A DNA stretch of 7,704 nt, from the NCBI GenBank assembly GCA_946479185.1, contig CAMLFF010000152.1:1-7704 (forward strand), given 5' to 3'. The stretch is from an uncultured Sphingobium sp. (lineage in GTDB: Bacteria > Pseudomonadota > Alphaproteobacteria > Sphingomonadales > Sphingomonadaceae). Each line of letters starts with the position of its first letter. Position 1 is the stretch's first letter. Positions 1-6,650 of this stretch are shown here, one piece after another. The position numbers were made by a program, and so were the translations under genes. The notes under the pieces were generated by a model. That model was not told the origin of the DNA, did no database searches, and was given only the letters and a program-made list of their open reading frames with translations.

Positions 1-508
1 TGGATAGCCGCTCAAAAATCGAACGTTCAGCGGCTTAGTTGGGCTCTTTGATAGCTGCCGGTTGTTCATCTGCTAGCGCTGGTGACTGGCATCGACATAG
101 CTGGCTTCAAGGCAACATATAAGTGTTCTGAAGGTGGCCAACCGTTCACAAGTCACAATCAGTAATATCGGCGAACAAGAATTTTTCGAAGGTGCCGTCA
201 ACTAAATTTCGTTAATAAAACATGGTAATTCAAACCGTGCATGAACCGTCATAAAAATAGTCAGAAGTCCGCACCGCCCATATCAGAGTCAGAAATCACT
301 CACCTTGTCATAGCCTTACGCGAGCCACCGCCTTGTCGCTAAGACCATGACGGCGCTATTGTCAGACCCTAAATGCCCAGATGCTCTCGGCTTTGAATTT
401 TTCCTAGCGACCCAATCTAGCCACATGACAAAACAGTCATCTTCCGACCACGTGCCCGCGAGGTAGAAGCGCTCATTAAATGCTTCTCTCTTGAGATAGG
501 AGTATCGG
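1..508. other. Intergenic region with no supportable gene
   Basis: I see no reading frame here with a convincing start, ribosome site and protein character. The stretch from about 180 to 280 is AT-rich compared with the coding DNA. It contains a 7-bp inverted repeat near the left edge and a small dyad, ATGAC-N6-GTCAT, at 425-440. A long minus-strand frame at 316-708 runs antisense through the small secreted protein gene and has no protein-like features, so I treat it as a shadow. The region probably holds the promoter of the 509-712 gene, but I cannot place convincing -35 and -10 boxes. Confidence 0.6.
6..35. repeat. 7-bp inverted repeat (possible stem-loop)
   Basis: The arms AGCCGCT (6-12) and AGCGGCT (29-35) are perfect reverse complements around a 16-nt loop. 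No T-run follows on the + strand. It could be the end of a transcript from a gene left of the window, or chance. Confidence 0.25.
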
Positions 509-712
509 ATGCGCAATCTTCTCACTGCACTCGCTTTGATCGGAATGGCTGCCAGCCCCTCATTGGCTGCACCTTGCAAAGACGCCAAAGGCAAGTTCAT
601 CAAATGTCCCCAAGCCGCAGCTGCGCCGAGCGGTGGCATTGTGAAGGATGCCAAGGGCAAGTGCCACATCGCTTCAGGCCCCAAGAAGGGCCAATTCACC
701 AAATGCAAATGA
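509..712 (+). CDS. Small secreted cysteine/lysine-rich protein, function unknown
   Basis: This 67-residue protein starts with a clear Sec signal peptide: a short basic N-terminus (MRN), a hydrophobic core at about residues 4-15, and a likely signal peptidase I cut after PSLA at residue 20. The mature part of about 47 residues should be periplasmic or exported. It has four cysteines (C23, C33, C52, C66) and two related segments built on K-D-A-K-G-K, at residues 24-29 and 46-51; each leads into a K-C element (I-K-C at 31-33 and T-K-C at 64-66). The spacing suggests two disulfide loops or a small metal-binding unit, but that is inference. The start is supported by AGGAG at 498-502, six bases before the ATG. 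A stem-loop follows the stop, so it is probably transcribed alone. I recall similar small proteins in sphingomonads but no known function. Its size and signal peptide make it a credible gene. Confidence 0.78.
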   Translation: MRNLLTALALIGMAASPSLAAPCKDAKGKFIKCPQAAAAPSGGIVKDAKGKCHIASGPKKGQFTKCK

Positions 713-725
713 ACTGACGGCGAAG

Positions 726-761
726 GCGCGCTTACTGTGCAAGCGACCCAGCTAAGCGCGC
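726..761 (+). terminator. Strong stem-loop after the small secreted protein gene
   Basis: GCGCGCTTA (726-734) and TAAGCGCGC (753-761) form a perfect 9-bp inverted repeat, starting 14 bases after the stop codon at 712. The stem can extend inward by three more pairs (735-737 with 749-751) past one bulged base. The position fits a transcription end, but no T-tract follows, so it would be a non-classical terminator or an mRNA-stabilising hairpin. Confidence 0.4.
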
Positions 762-894
762 GACGTCAAATGGCACATAGTCTGACCAGCAGTCAGTACT
801 GGGAATACGGATCGTGAGCCGAGGTAGAAGCCTCGATGGACGACTGGATTCGTCATTGAAGCGTTGTTGGCCGGGACCGATTGGAGACTGAAGC

Positions 895-2460
895 GTGGCC
901 AATGCTGAACGCAAACGCATCGCCGAAATGTCCAGGAGTGCAAGCTGGCGGCGTTGGGGCCCTTATCTGAGTGAGCGACAGTGGGGCACGGTGCGCGAGG
1001 ATTATAGCGCAGATGGTAATGCCTGGGCCTATTTCCCGCACGCGCATGCCCCCAGCCGTGCCTATCGTTGGGGCGAGGACGGGATCGGCGGTTACAGCGA
1101 TGATCGTCAGCTGATCTGCCTGTCTCTGGCTTTGTGGAATGGCCGCGATCCAATCCTCAAGGAACGCATGTTCGGCCTCACAAACAGCCAGGGCAATCAC
1201 GGCGAGGACGTCAAGGAAGTTTATTACTATCTCGATGGCGTGCCCACGCATGCCTATATGAAGATGCTCTACAAATATCCGCAGGTGGCTTTCCCCTATC
1301 AGGACCTGTGCGATGAGAATGCAGCGCGCGGGCTGGACGAGCCCGAATATGAAGTGGCTGACACGGGTGTGTTCGATGAGGGCCGCTATTTCGACGTCGT
1401 TGTGGAATATGCCAAGGCGGGCCCCGACGATATTCTGATGCTTGTCACTGCCACTAATCGCGGACCCGATGCTGCGCCTCTGCACCTGCTGCCGACGGTC
1501 TGGTTCCGGAACAGCTGGTCCTGGACCGAAGACGCTCCAAGGCCAGAATTGTCTGCCGATGGTGCGGGCGGCATCGCTTTGAACCATCCCGCTGCCGGCG
1601 CTTATCATTGGGCATGTGATGCGACCGCTGGACCGAACGGCGCGCCCATCCTGTTTTGCGAAAACGAGACAAATTTGCAGCGCCTTTATGGCGAAACGCA
1701 CGCCGGTTTCTTCAAGGATGGCATCAACGACGCGGTCATCCACGGAGATGCCAGCGCTGTAAACCCCAGCGGGCGAGGCACCAAGGCGGCAGCCCATGTC
1801 ACGATGGATCTTGCCGCAGGCGAAACCCGCGTTCTTCGCGTTCGCCTCAGCGCTCTCCCCGCTCCGGCACCGTTCGAGGATTTCGACGAAGTGTTTGCGA
1901 CGCGGATGGCCGAGACCGATGAATTTTTCGCCCATTTGCAGCACGCAATCGCCGCTCCCGATGAACGGCGCGTCCAGCGCCAGGCACTGGCTGGCATGCT
2001 TTGGAGCAAGCAGTTTTACGGCTATGATGTCTGGCGCTGGCTGCAAGGCGACCCCGCGCAACCTACGCCGCCGCCCGAGCGCCTCACTGGGCGCAACAAG
2101 GCATGGCAGCATCTTGCGCTCGGCGCCGTCGATCCCATTGAGGGTGGAGACATTCTTGCCATGCCCGATTGCTGGGAATATCCCTGGTTTGCGGCCTGGG
2201 ATCTGGCCTTTCACGCGGCGACCCTGGCGCTCATCGACCCTGATTTCGCCAAATCTCAGCTCTTGTTGCTGACCGAGGCGCGGACGCTGCATCCCAATGG
2301 CCAGATGGCGGCCTACGAATGGAATTTCGGCGACGTCAATCCGCCGGTCCATGCCTGGGCAGCGCTGCGCGTGTTCGAACTCGACAGGGCTGAAACCGGC
2401 AAGCCGGATTATGCTTTCCTGCGCCGCATCTTCGACAAACTGCTGCTCAACTTCACCTAG
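895..2460 (+). CDS. Glucosidase 5' portion (521 aa), N-terminal domain and start of barrel
   Basis: If TAG at 2458-2460 terminates, this 521-residue fragment is the product. It holds the whole beta-rich N-terminal region, the linker and the first part of the catalytic barrel: QFYGYDVWRW begins at about residue 370 and the YPWFAAWDLAFH stretch contains D436. It ends at KLLLNFT, in the middle of a helix-rich conserved block, so the barrel is incomplete and the proposed base E855 is missing. I would expect it to be inactive and probably unstable unless the stop is read through or suppressed. It has its own good ribosome site (GGAG, 883-886). The fragment shows no other damage, so the lesion looks recent. 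Confidence 0.6.
   Translation: MANAERKRIAEMSRSASWRRWGPYLSERQWGTVREDYSADGNAWAYFPHAHAPSRAYRWGEDGIGGYSDDRQLICLSLALWNGRDPILKERMFGLTNSQGNHGEDVKEVYYYLDGVPTHAYMKMLYKYPQVAFPYQDLCDENAARGLDEPEYEVADTGVFDEGRYFDVVVEYAKAGPDDILMLVTATNRGPDAAPLHLLPTVWFRNSWSWTEDAPRPELSADGAGGIALNHPAAGAYHWACDATAGPNGAPILFCENETNLQRLYGETHAGFFKDGINDAVIHGDASAVNPSGRGTKAAAHVTMDLAAGETRVLRVRLSALPAPAPFEDFDEVFATRMAETDEFFAHLQHAIAAPDERRVQRQALAGMLWSKQFYGYDVWRWLQGDPAQPTPPPERLTGRNKAWQHLALGAVDPIEGGDILAMPDCWEYPWFAAWDLAFHAATLALIDPDFAKSQLLLLTEARTLHPNGQMAAYEWNFGDVNPPVHAWAALRVFELDRAETGKPDYAFLRRIFDKLLLNFT
2458..2460 (+). other. In-frame amber codon at a conserved Trp position
   Basis: The codons here read AAC TTC ACC TAG TGG GTG AAT CGC. From memory of the family, this place reads NFTWWVNR, so TAG most simply derives from TGG by one G-to-A change. 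The reading frame is unchanged on either side. Confidence 0.85.
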
Positions 2461-2463
2461 TGG

Positions 2464-3567
2464 GTGAATCGCGAGGACGCGGAAGGCAATAATGTCTTCG
2501 AAGGCGGTTTCCTCGGCCTGGACAACATCGGGCTATTCGACCTTCGGCAGCCGTTACCGGGCGGAGGCTCGCTTGAACAATCGGATGGCACCGGCTGGGC
2601 GGCAATGTTTGCACTCAATCTCATGTGCATGGCGATTGAGCTGACCGCTGTCGATCCCGGTTGCGAGGATCTGGCCACCAAGTTCTTCGAGCATTTCGTC
2701 TACATCGCAGCCGCCATTCACGGCGAAGGCGCGCGCGGCGCTGATGGGCTGTGGGACGAGACCGATCAGTTCTATTATGACGTCCTCAATGTCCCTGGCG
2801 AAGCACCACAGCGTTTGCGCGTGCGCTCACTGGTTGGTTTGCTGCCGATCCTCGCGAGCGCCGTGCTGCATCAGGATTTCGATCGTCAACTTCCTAGCTT
2901 TGCAGCGCGCATGCGCTGGTTCGTAGAGCATCGCCCGCAATTTGCTGCGCTCGTCTCGGACTGGCAGACACCGGGTCCAAACGGCTATCGCATGCTCTCT
3001 CTCCTTCGAAAACATCGCCTCAATGCTCTGCTGACACGCATGCTCGACGAAGGCGAATTTCTTTCGGATTACGGCGTTCGTTCACTATCGAAATGTTATG
3101 GCGAACATCCCTATATATTCAGCCGCGCTGGTGAGACGTTCACCCTGGCTTATGAACCGGGCGAAGGCCGCACGCGCATCTATGGCGGCAATTCCAATTG
3201 GCGTGGACCGGTCTGGATGCCGATCAACTATCTGCTGATCGAGACGCTGCGTGATCTTCATCGTTTCTATGGCGACAGTTTCACAATGGCTATGCCGACC
3301 GGCAGCGACCGGACTTTAAATCTCGGACAGATTGCGTCTGCCCTCTCGCTGCGCATTCGGAGGCTGTTCCTGGCGGACGACACCGGGCGGCGGCCATTTC
3401 AGGGCGAGGATAGGCTGTCGCGCGATCCCGCCTTCGCCGATCACATTCTCTTTCACGAATATTTCCATGGCGATAGCGGCCGGGGCTTGGGCGCCTCCCA
3501 CCAGACCGGTTGGACCGGGCTAGTGGCACTGCTCATCGCCGAAGCCGCGCAGGAGAATGCCCCATGA
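2464..3567 (+). CDS. Glucosidase 3' portion (367 aa), remainder of catalytic barrel
   Basis: This open stretch lies in the same frame as the upstream portion, directly after TAG TGG. It carries the rest of the (alpha/alpha)6 barrel: a GGFLGLDNIG block near the start, WDETDQFYYD in the middle, GGNSNWRGPVW, and the C-terminal HEYFHGD and GASHQTGWTGL motifs. The first possible start is GTG at 2464, but no Shine-Dalgarno sequence precedes it, and an independent protein would begin inside a helix. I regard it as the 3' end of one broken gene, not a gene of its own. Reinitiation after the TAG remains possible. The TGA stop lies inside the ATGA that starts the next gene. Confidence 0.5.
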   Translation: MNREDAEGNNVFEGGFLGLDNIGLFDLRQPLPGGGSLEQSDGTGWAAMFALNLMCMAIELTAVDPGCEDLATKFFEHFVYIAAAIHGEGARGADGLWDETDQFYYDVLNVPGEAPQRLRVRSLVGLLPILASAVLHQDFDRQLPSFAARMRWFVEHRPQFAALVSDWQTPGPNGYRMLSLLRKHRLNALLTRMLDEGEFLSDYGVRSLSKCYGEHPYIFSRAGETFTLAYEPGEGRTRIYGGNSNWRGPVWMPINYLLIETLRDLHRFYGDSFTMAMPTGSDRTLNLGQIASALSLRIRRLFLADDTGRRPFQGEDRLSRDPAFADHILFHEYFHGDSGRGLGASHQTGWTGLVALLIAEAAQENAP

Positions 3568-4403
3568 CCGATGCCACGCGAAACACGCCGCTTCCGCCGC
3601 TACCCAAGCTGCTTGTCGGGCAAAAGGCGCTGGTCACCGGCGCCAATTCCGGGATTGGCGCGGCTGTGGCCATTGCGCTGGGTGAGGCTGGCGCCGATGT
3701 CGCGGTGAACTATGTCGCTGGCGACGACGCTGCGCAGGCTGTCGTGGACAGCATCGCAGCCCATGGCGTCAAAGCCAAAGCCTACAAGGCCGACGTCTCC
3801 GACGAAGCGCAGGTCCAGGCCATGTTCGCGGCAATGATCGCCGATTTCGGCACAGTGGACATCCTCATCGCGAATGCCGGCCTACAACGCGATGCCGCCT
3901 TCGCCACCATGACCCTGGCACAGTGGAACACGGTCATTTCGGTCAATCTGACCGGCCAGTTCCTGTGCGCGCGCGAGGCGGTGAAGGAGTTTCTACGACG
4001 CGGTGTCGTGCCAGACGTGTCGCGCGCAGCCGGCAAGATAATCTGCATGAGCTCTGTGCATGAAGTGATCCCCTGGGGCGGGCACGTGAACTATGCGTCC
4101 TCGAAAGGCGGCATCAAGCTGATGATGGAAAGCATGGCGCAGGAACTCGCGCCCCAACGCATCCGCATCAATTCGATCGCGCCCGGCGCAATCCGCACGC
4201 CCATCAACACCGCAGCCTGGGAAACGCCCGAGGCCTATGATCAACTCATGAAGCTGGTGCCCTATGGCCGCATCGGCGAGCCTGAAGATATCGGCCATGC
4301 AGCCGCGTGGCTCGCATCTGATCATGCCGACTATGTCGTTGGCACGACGCTCTTCGTCGACGGCGGAATGACCCTCTATCCCGGCTTCGCAACTAACGGC
4401 TGA
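3564..4403 (+). CDS. Glucose 1-dehydrogenase-like SDR oxidoreductase
   Basis: This 279-residue classical short-chain dehydrogenase should oxidise D-glucose to glucono-1,5-lactone with NAD(P)+. The cofactor motif TGANSGIG is at 25-32, NAG at 104-106 and N128 in the active-site helix; the catalytic set is S164, Y177 and K181. The segment SSVHEVIPW (163-171) and the C-terminal FVDGGMTLYPGF closely resemble Bacillus glucose 1-dehydrogenase as I recall it, which supports the substrate more than a generic SDR call would. It is about 18 residues longer at the N-terminus than the Bacillus enzyme. I chose ATG 3564 over an upstream ATG at 3510 because AGGAG (3551-3555) sits eight bases before it and the extra 18 residues lie over the glucosidase end. 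The ATGA overlap implies translational coupling to the glucosidase. Related sugars as substrate cannot be excluded. Confidence 0.85.
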   Translation: MTDATRNTPLPPLPKLLVGQKALVTGANSGIGAAVAIALGEAGADVAVNYVAGDDAAQAVVDSIAAHGVKAKAYKADVSDEAQVQAMFAAMIADFGTVDILIANAGLQRDAAFATMTLAQWNTVISVNLTGQFLCAREAVKEFLRRGVVPDVSRAAGKIICMSSVHEVIPWGGHVNYASSKGGIKLMMESMAQELAPQRIRINSIAPGAIRTPINTAAWETPEAYDQLMKLVPYGRIGEPEDIGHAAAWLASDHADYVVGTTLFVDGGMTLYPGFATNG

Positions 4404-4425
4404 GGCGCGAGCTGGAAGACCACTT

Positions 4426-4465
4426 ACGTCGACTTGGCAAACGTTGGCACCTAGCAAATCGACGT
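4426..4465. repeat. 7-bp inverted repeat downstream of the dehydrogenase gene
   Basis: ACGTCGA (4426-4432) and TCGACGT (4459-4465) are perfect reverse complements with a 26-nt loop, 22 bases past the SDR stop. There is no T-tract. It could help end the sugar-gene transcript or be a protein-binding dyad; the evidence for either is weak. Confidence 0.3.
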
Positions 4466-4643
4466 CCTGAGAATGGCGTTTCATTTATAGTGCGAGCGCA
4501 GGCGTGATCTGTAAAACGTTGCTGGTTACTGGATCGCGGTAGCAATCTACGCAAGATTCATTTCAATGATCGTCGATAGCGCTTCCGTGGACAGGAATGT
4601 CGGTGCGACTGGAGCGGTGAGGGCGGTCAAGGTTCCACGCACG

Positions 4644-4670
4644 TTGCGCCTTTCGCACCAAGGATAGAAT
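4644..4670 (+). promoter_or_regulatory. Weak candidate promoter for the Crp-type regulator
   Basis: TAGAAT (4665-4670) matches five of six bases of a sigma-70 -10 box. TTGCGC (4644-4649) matches three of six -35 bases at a short 15-nt spacing. Transcription would begin near 4677, about 35 bases before the start codon. Sphingomonad promoters are poorly conserved, so this is tentative. Confidence 0.25.
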
Positions 4671-4711
4671 GGGGCCAAGCTAAGTCCAGCGCCACCTCGA
4701 GGATTCGGCCA

Positions 4712-5311
4712 ATGAACACAGAAGCATTCTTCGCCAAAATCCGGAGCTATGCCGACATCTCAGCAAAAGCCGAGCTGGCGTGGTCATCGCTGCTGCGGCC
4801 CAGGCGGTATAGCAAGGATGAGGCCTTCATTCGGGCGGGAGACGTCCCGACCACTTGTGCCTACGTCGTCGAAGGTCTGCTGTGCCAGCACTATGTCGGC
4901 CCCGACGGTGACCTGATCATCAAATATTTCTTCCCAGAAAACCGTATTGCCGCTTCGGTCAGCGCGACCTTGCTCAGTGAGCCCAGCCTCTTCACGATCA
5001 CTGCGATCGAGGACAGCATCGTTCTCGAGTATGAATTCGCGGCGTTCAAATCTCTCGTCAGCGATTTTCCTGACATCGCGGCATTTTACATTCGCTACAT
5101 GGAGCGGCATTGGATCATCGAGAAGGAGCCGGGCGAGATCGCCTTCCGGCATGACGACGCGATGCGGCGTTATGTCGATTTCATCCGTAGAGAGCCGGAG
5201 CTGCACAGACGGCTGAAGCAGCATCATATTGCAGCATGGCTGGGCATCACCCCGGAAAGCCTCAGCCGTCTTCGGAGGATGATTGCGATCACAAGAGCCG
5301 ATTCACGCTGA
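4712..5311 (+). CDS. Crp/Fnr-family transcriptional regulator
   Basis: This 199-residue protein has the Crp/Fnr order: an N-terminal cyclic-nucleotide-binding-like beta roll (about 25-115, with FIRAGDVPTTCAYVVEGLL at 39-57), a dimer helix (about 118-140), and a C-terminal helix-turn-helix at about 168-190 containing HHIAAWLGITPESLSRLRR. It should be a cytoplasmic DNA-binding regulator. The usual phosphate-binding cassette (a GE-x-ALL...PR-x-A pattern) is absent, with FFPENRIAASVSATLLSEPS in its place, so cAMP is unlikely to be the ligand. There is no Fnr-type N-terminal cysteine cluster. GAGGA at 4699-4703, eight bases upstream, supports the start. Its targets are unknown; the VOC gene 152 bases downstream on the same strand, preceded by inverted repeats, is the nearest candidate (inference). 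Confidence 0.85.
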   Translation: MNTEAFFAKIRSYADISAKAELAWSSLLRPRRYSKDEAFIRAGDVPTTCAYVVEGLLCQHYVGPDGDLIIKYFFPENRIAASVSATLLSEPSLFTITAIEDSIVLEYEFAAFKSLVSDFPDIAAFYIRYMERHWIIEKEPGEIAFRHDDAMRRYVDFIRREPELHRRLKQHHIAAWLGITPESLSRLRRMIAITRADSR

Positions 5312-5403
5312 CGCGATTTCCTACCAAACATCAATTCTTTCGCTGCGGAATGCCTCTACCTCACTAGGCAAGCAACTGCCGTGACGGTGATGGTGGGAGC
5401 GCT

Positions 5404-5445
5404 AAATGGCGGCAATCTGCCGCCGATCAGGCCATTTCCTGCCGC
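5404..5445 (+). promoter_or_regulatory. Overlapping inverted repeats in the VOC gene leader
   Basis: GGCGGCA (5408-5414), ATC, TGCCGCC (5418-5424) is a perfect 7-bp stem with a 3-nt loop. AAATGGC (5404-5410) and GCCATTT (5431-5437) form a second perfect 7-bp pair that shares GGC at 5408-5410 with the first. Another TGCCGC lies at 5440-5445. The block ends seven bases before AGGAG (5452-5456) of the VOC gene. It could be an operator or an RNA fold affecting translation; without a T-tract it is not a classical terminator. Confidence 0.4.
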
Positions 5446-5463
5446 AACCAGAGGAGAGTTCCG

Positions 5464-5868
5464 ATGACTAGAATGATTTTTGTGAACTTGCCGGTGACCG
5501 ACCTAGCTCGGGCCGAAGCCTTCTACGAGGCCTTGGGCTTCACGAACAACCCTAAGTTCAGCGACGATAGCTCGGCCTGTATGGTCTTGAGCGAGACGAT
5601 CCATGTCATGCTCCTCACCCACGCCAAATGGAGCAATTTCACCAGCCGGCCGATCCCGCCATCCACGTCGAGCGAAGTGATGCTGGCCATCTCATGCGAG
5701 AGCCGCGAAGCCGTAGACCAGATGAACGACGCTGCCGCCGCGCATGGCGGGGAAGCTGATATTAATTCGAAGCAGGATCTTGGCTTCCTGTACAATCGCA
5801 GTCTCGCCGATCCCGACGGCCATGTCTGGGAAGCAATATGGATGGATCCGGGCGCCATTTCCGCCTGA
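5464..5868 (+). CDS. VOC-superfamily (glyoxalase/bleomycin-resistance fold) protein
   Basis: This 134-residue protein has two beta-alpha-beta-beta-beta-type halves typical of a single-chain VOC protein that dimerises. The first half opens with MIFVNLPVTDLARAEAFYEA (residues 4-23), the classic VOC start with a helix that ends in FY-x-ALGF. The second half ends in DPDGHVWEAIWMDP (116-129). H47 and E123 are candidate metal ligands by position. The length fits the family. Members include glyoxalases, dioxygenases and antibiotic-binding proteins, and many like this one are annotated only as lactoylglutathione-lyase-related, so the substrate cannot be named. No signal peptide is seen; it is cytoplasmic. 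AGGAG (5452-5456) lies seven bases before the ATG and sets the start. It is on the same strand as the Crp-type regulator and converges with the GST gene. Confidence 0.85.
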   Translation: MTRMIFVNLPVTDLARAEAFYEALGFTNNPKFSDDSSACMVLSETIHVMLLTHAKWSNFTSRPIPPSTSSEVMLAISCESREAVDQMNDAAAAHGGEADINSKQDLGFLYNRSLADPDGHVWEAIWMDPGAISA

Positions 5869-5970
5869 GGCTAAAACTCGTCGTCCATTCCTACTCAATT
5901 CAAACCAATAGGTGCCGCAACGAATGCCCAGCCCGAACGCGTGGGATTTCAATAGCAGGGTCTAATTCGC

Positions 5971-5998
5971 ATCCTGAACCTAAGGGAACTTTCAGGAT
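5971..5998. terminator. 8-bp inverted repeat between convergent genes
   Basis: ATCCTGAA (5971-5978) and TTCAGGAT (5991-5998) are perfect reverse complements around a 12-nt loop. They lie in the 174-bp space where the + strand VOC gene and the - strand GST gene converge, where a two-way terminator would be expected. No T-tract flanks it on either strand, so the call is tentative. Confidence 0.35.
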
Positions 5999-6042
5999 CC
6001 GCCTGATCATCATCGAATGGCGTAAACCTGACGCGTAAAAAG

Positions 6043-6627
6043 CTAGCCTATCCCTTCTGTGGCCATAGCGGCCTGAACCGCTGCCCGCGCTTTCATCCGC
6101 TCGCGCAGTCCGAGAAGCGGAAGTGGCAAATCCAGAGCGAAGCGATCGGCCCAGAGAAGCATCACGAAGAGGTAGAAGTCTGCAACGCTTGGCTCTGACC
6201 CAAACAAATAGTCACCGCGCAAGCCGTCTGAAAGCGGCTGCATCAAGCGAAGGACGGTGTCGGCTGCCTTCGCTTTGTCGGCAGCGCTGCCAGCGTGCCA
6301 CATCGGCTTGTATGCCTTGTGGATCTCGGTGGTGATATAGGTCAGCGCTTCGAGCACGCGCGTGCGGCCCAGCGGACCGTCGATCTGTAGTGAGGGTGTT
6401 TCGCCGGCGATCCAGTCGAGCACGGCCAGGTTCTCGGTGATCATCGTGCCATCGTTCAGGATGAGGGCGGGCACATATTTCTTGGGGTTGATCTGGGCGA
6501 AGTCTTCGCCGCTGGCAGTGCGGAAAGTGCGAAGGTCGACGCGCTCGGCGTCGAACGCCATTCCTGCCTCGTGCAACGCGATGTGATCGGCCAGACTGCA
6601 AGCGAGCGGGCTGTAATAGAGTTTCAT
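6043..6627 (-). CDS. Glutathione S-transferase, beta-class-like
   Basis: This 194-residue cytoplasmic enzyme should conjugate or exchange glutathione with electrophiles. The thioredoxin-like N-terminal domain (1-77) opens with MKLYYSPLACSLADHIAL; C10 sits where beta-class enzymes have their catalytic cysteine. V52-P53 supplies the cis-proline, and E65-N66 stands where the glutathione-binding acid/Ser pair usually lies, with Asn in place of Ser. The helical C-terminal domain includes EIHKAYKPMW (H103, conserved in the beta class) and the N-capping motif S-V-A-D (147-150). It is slightly shorter than the usual 200-205 residues. The stop is TAG at 6043-6045. An AGG at 6635-6637 on the - strand precedes the ATG. 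It is the last gene of the - strand cluster, 71 bases after the membrane protein stop. The substrate is unknown. Confidence 0.9.
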   Translation of the reverse strand: MKLYYSPLACSLADHIALHEAGMAFDAERVDLRTFRTASGEDFAQINPKKYVPALILNDGTMITENLAVLDWIAGETPSLQIDGPLGRTRVLEALTYITTEIHKAYKPMWHAGSAADKAKAADTVLRLMQPLSDGLRGDYLFGSEPSVADFYLFVMLLWADRFALDLPLPLLGLRERMKARAAVQAAMATEGIG

Positions 6628-6650
6628 GTCGGCACCTGTTTATGAAAGGG

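Larger units (their letters stand above)
895..3567 (+). pseudogene. GH63-like (MGH1-like) glucosidase, interrupted by an in-frame TAG
   Basis: Read through the amber codon, this is one 891-codon frame, close to the roughly 880-900 residues I expect for bacterial proteins annotated as glucosidase in the GH63/MGH1-like group. These are inverting hydrolases acting on alpha-glucosides. The order is an N-terminal beta-rich region (about residues 1-345) and an (alpha/alpha)6 barrel (about 350-890). Family-like motifs include WGPYLSERQWGTVREDYS (21-38), GGNSNWRGPVW (764-774) and FHEYFHGD followed by GASHQTGW near the end. By analogy with GH63, D436 (in AAWDLAFH) may be the acid and E855 (in FHEYFHG) the base; this is inference. 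Codon 522 is TAG. The GTG start at 895 has GGAG at 883-886 eight bases upstream, and an in-frame stop just before it rules out a longer form. No signal peptide is visible, so it is cytoplasmic. Its end overlaps the SDR start. The family call is firm; the pseudogene status is less so. Confidence 0.8.
4404..4711. other. 308-bp intergenic gap before the Crp-type regulator
   Basis: No gene is visible. The left part holds a 7-bp inverted repeat (4426-4465) whose loop contains a direct repeat, TTGGCA-AACG-TTGGCA, at 4434-4449. The right part holds a weak candidate promoter at 4644-4670. A second distant inverted pair, GGTGCGA (4602-4608) and TCGCACC (4653-4659), is likely chance. The gap suggests the regulator has its own transcription unit, separate from the sugar genes. 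Confidence 0.55.

Noticed and set aside
140..249. Three AACCGT hexamers (140-145, 233-238, 244-249)
   Set aside because: The spacing is irregular and the motif too short to be distinguished from chance.
316..708. 130-residue minus-strand open frame
   Set aside because: It lies antisense over the small secreted protein gene and has no ribosome site or domain that I can see.
459..831. 12-base repeat CGAGGTAGAAGC at 459-470 and 820-831, both upstream of genes
   Set aside because: About two exact 12-base matches are expected by chance in a window this long, and a 10-base core also occurs inside the GST coding region at 6169-6178.
853..2352. 499-residue minus-strand open frame
   Set aside because: It is antisense to the glucosidase, whose protein sequence is clearly family-like. 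Long antisense frames are common in GC-rich codon usage and this one has no recognisable domain.
2458..2460. Programmed recoding of TAG (for example pyrrolysine)
   Set aside because: No Pyl genes or special downstream element are visible, the position is a Trp site, and the GST gene uses TAG as a normal terminator (6043-6045) with no family-like sequence beyond it.
3993..4484. 163-residue minus-strand open frame over the SDR gene
   Set aside because: It is a shadow of the SDR coding frame with no domain character.
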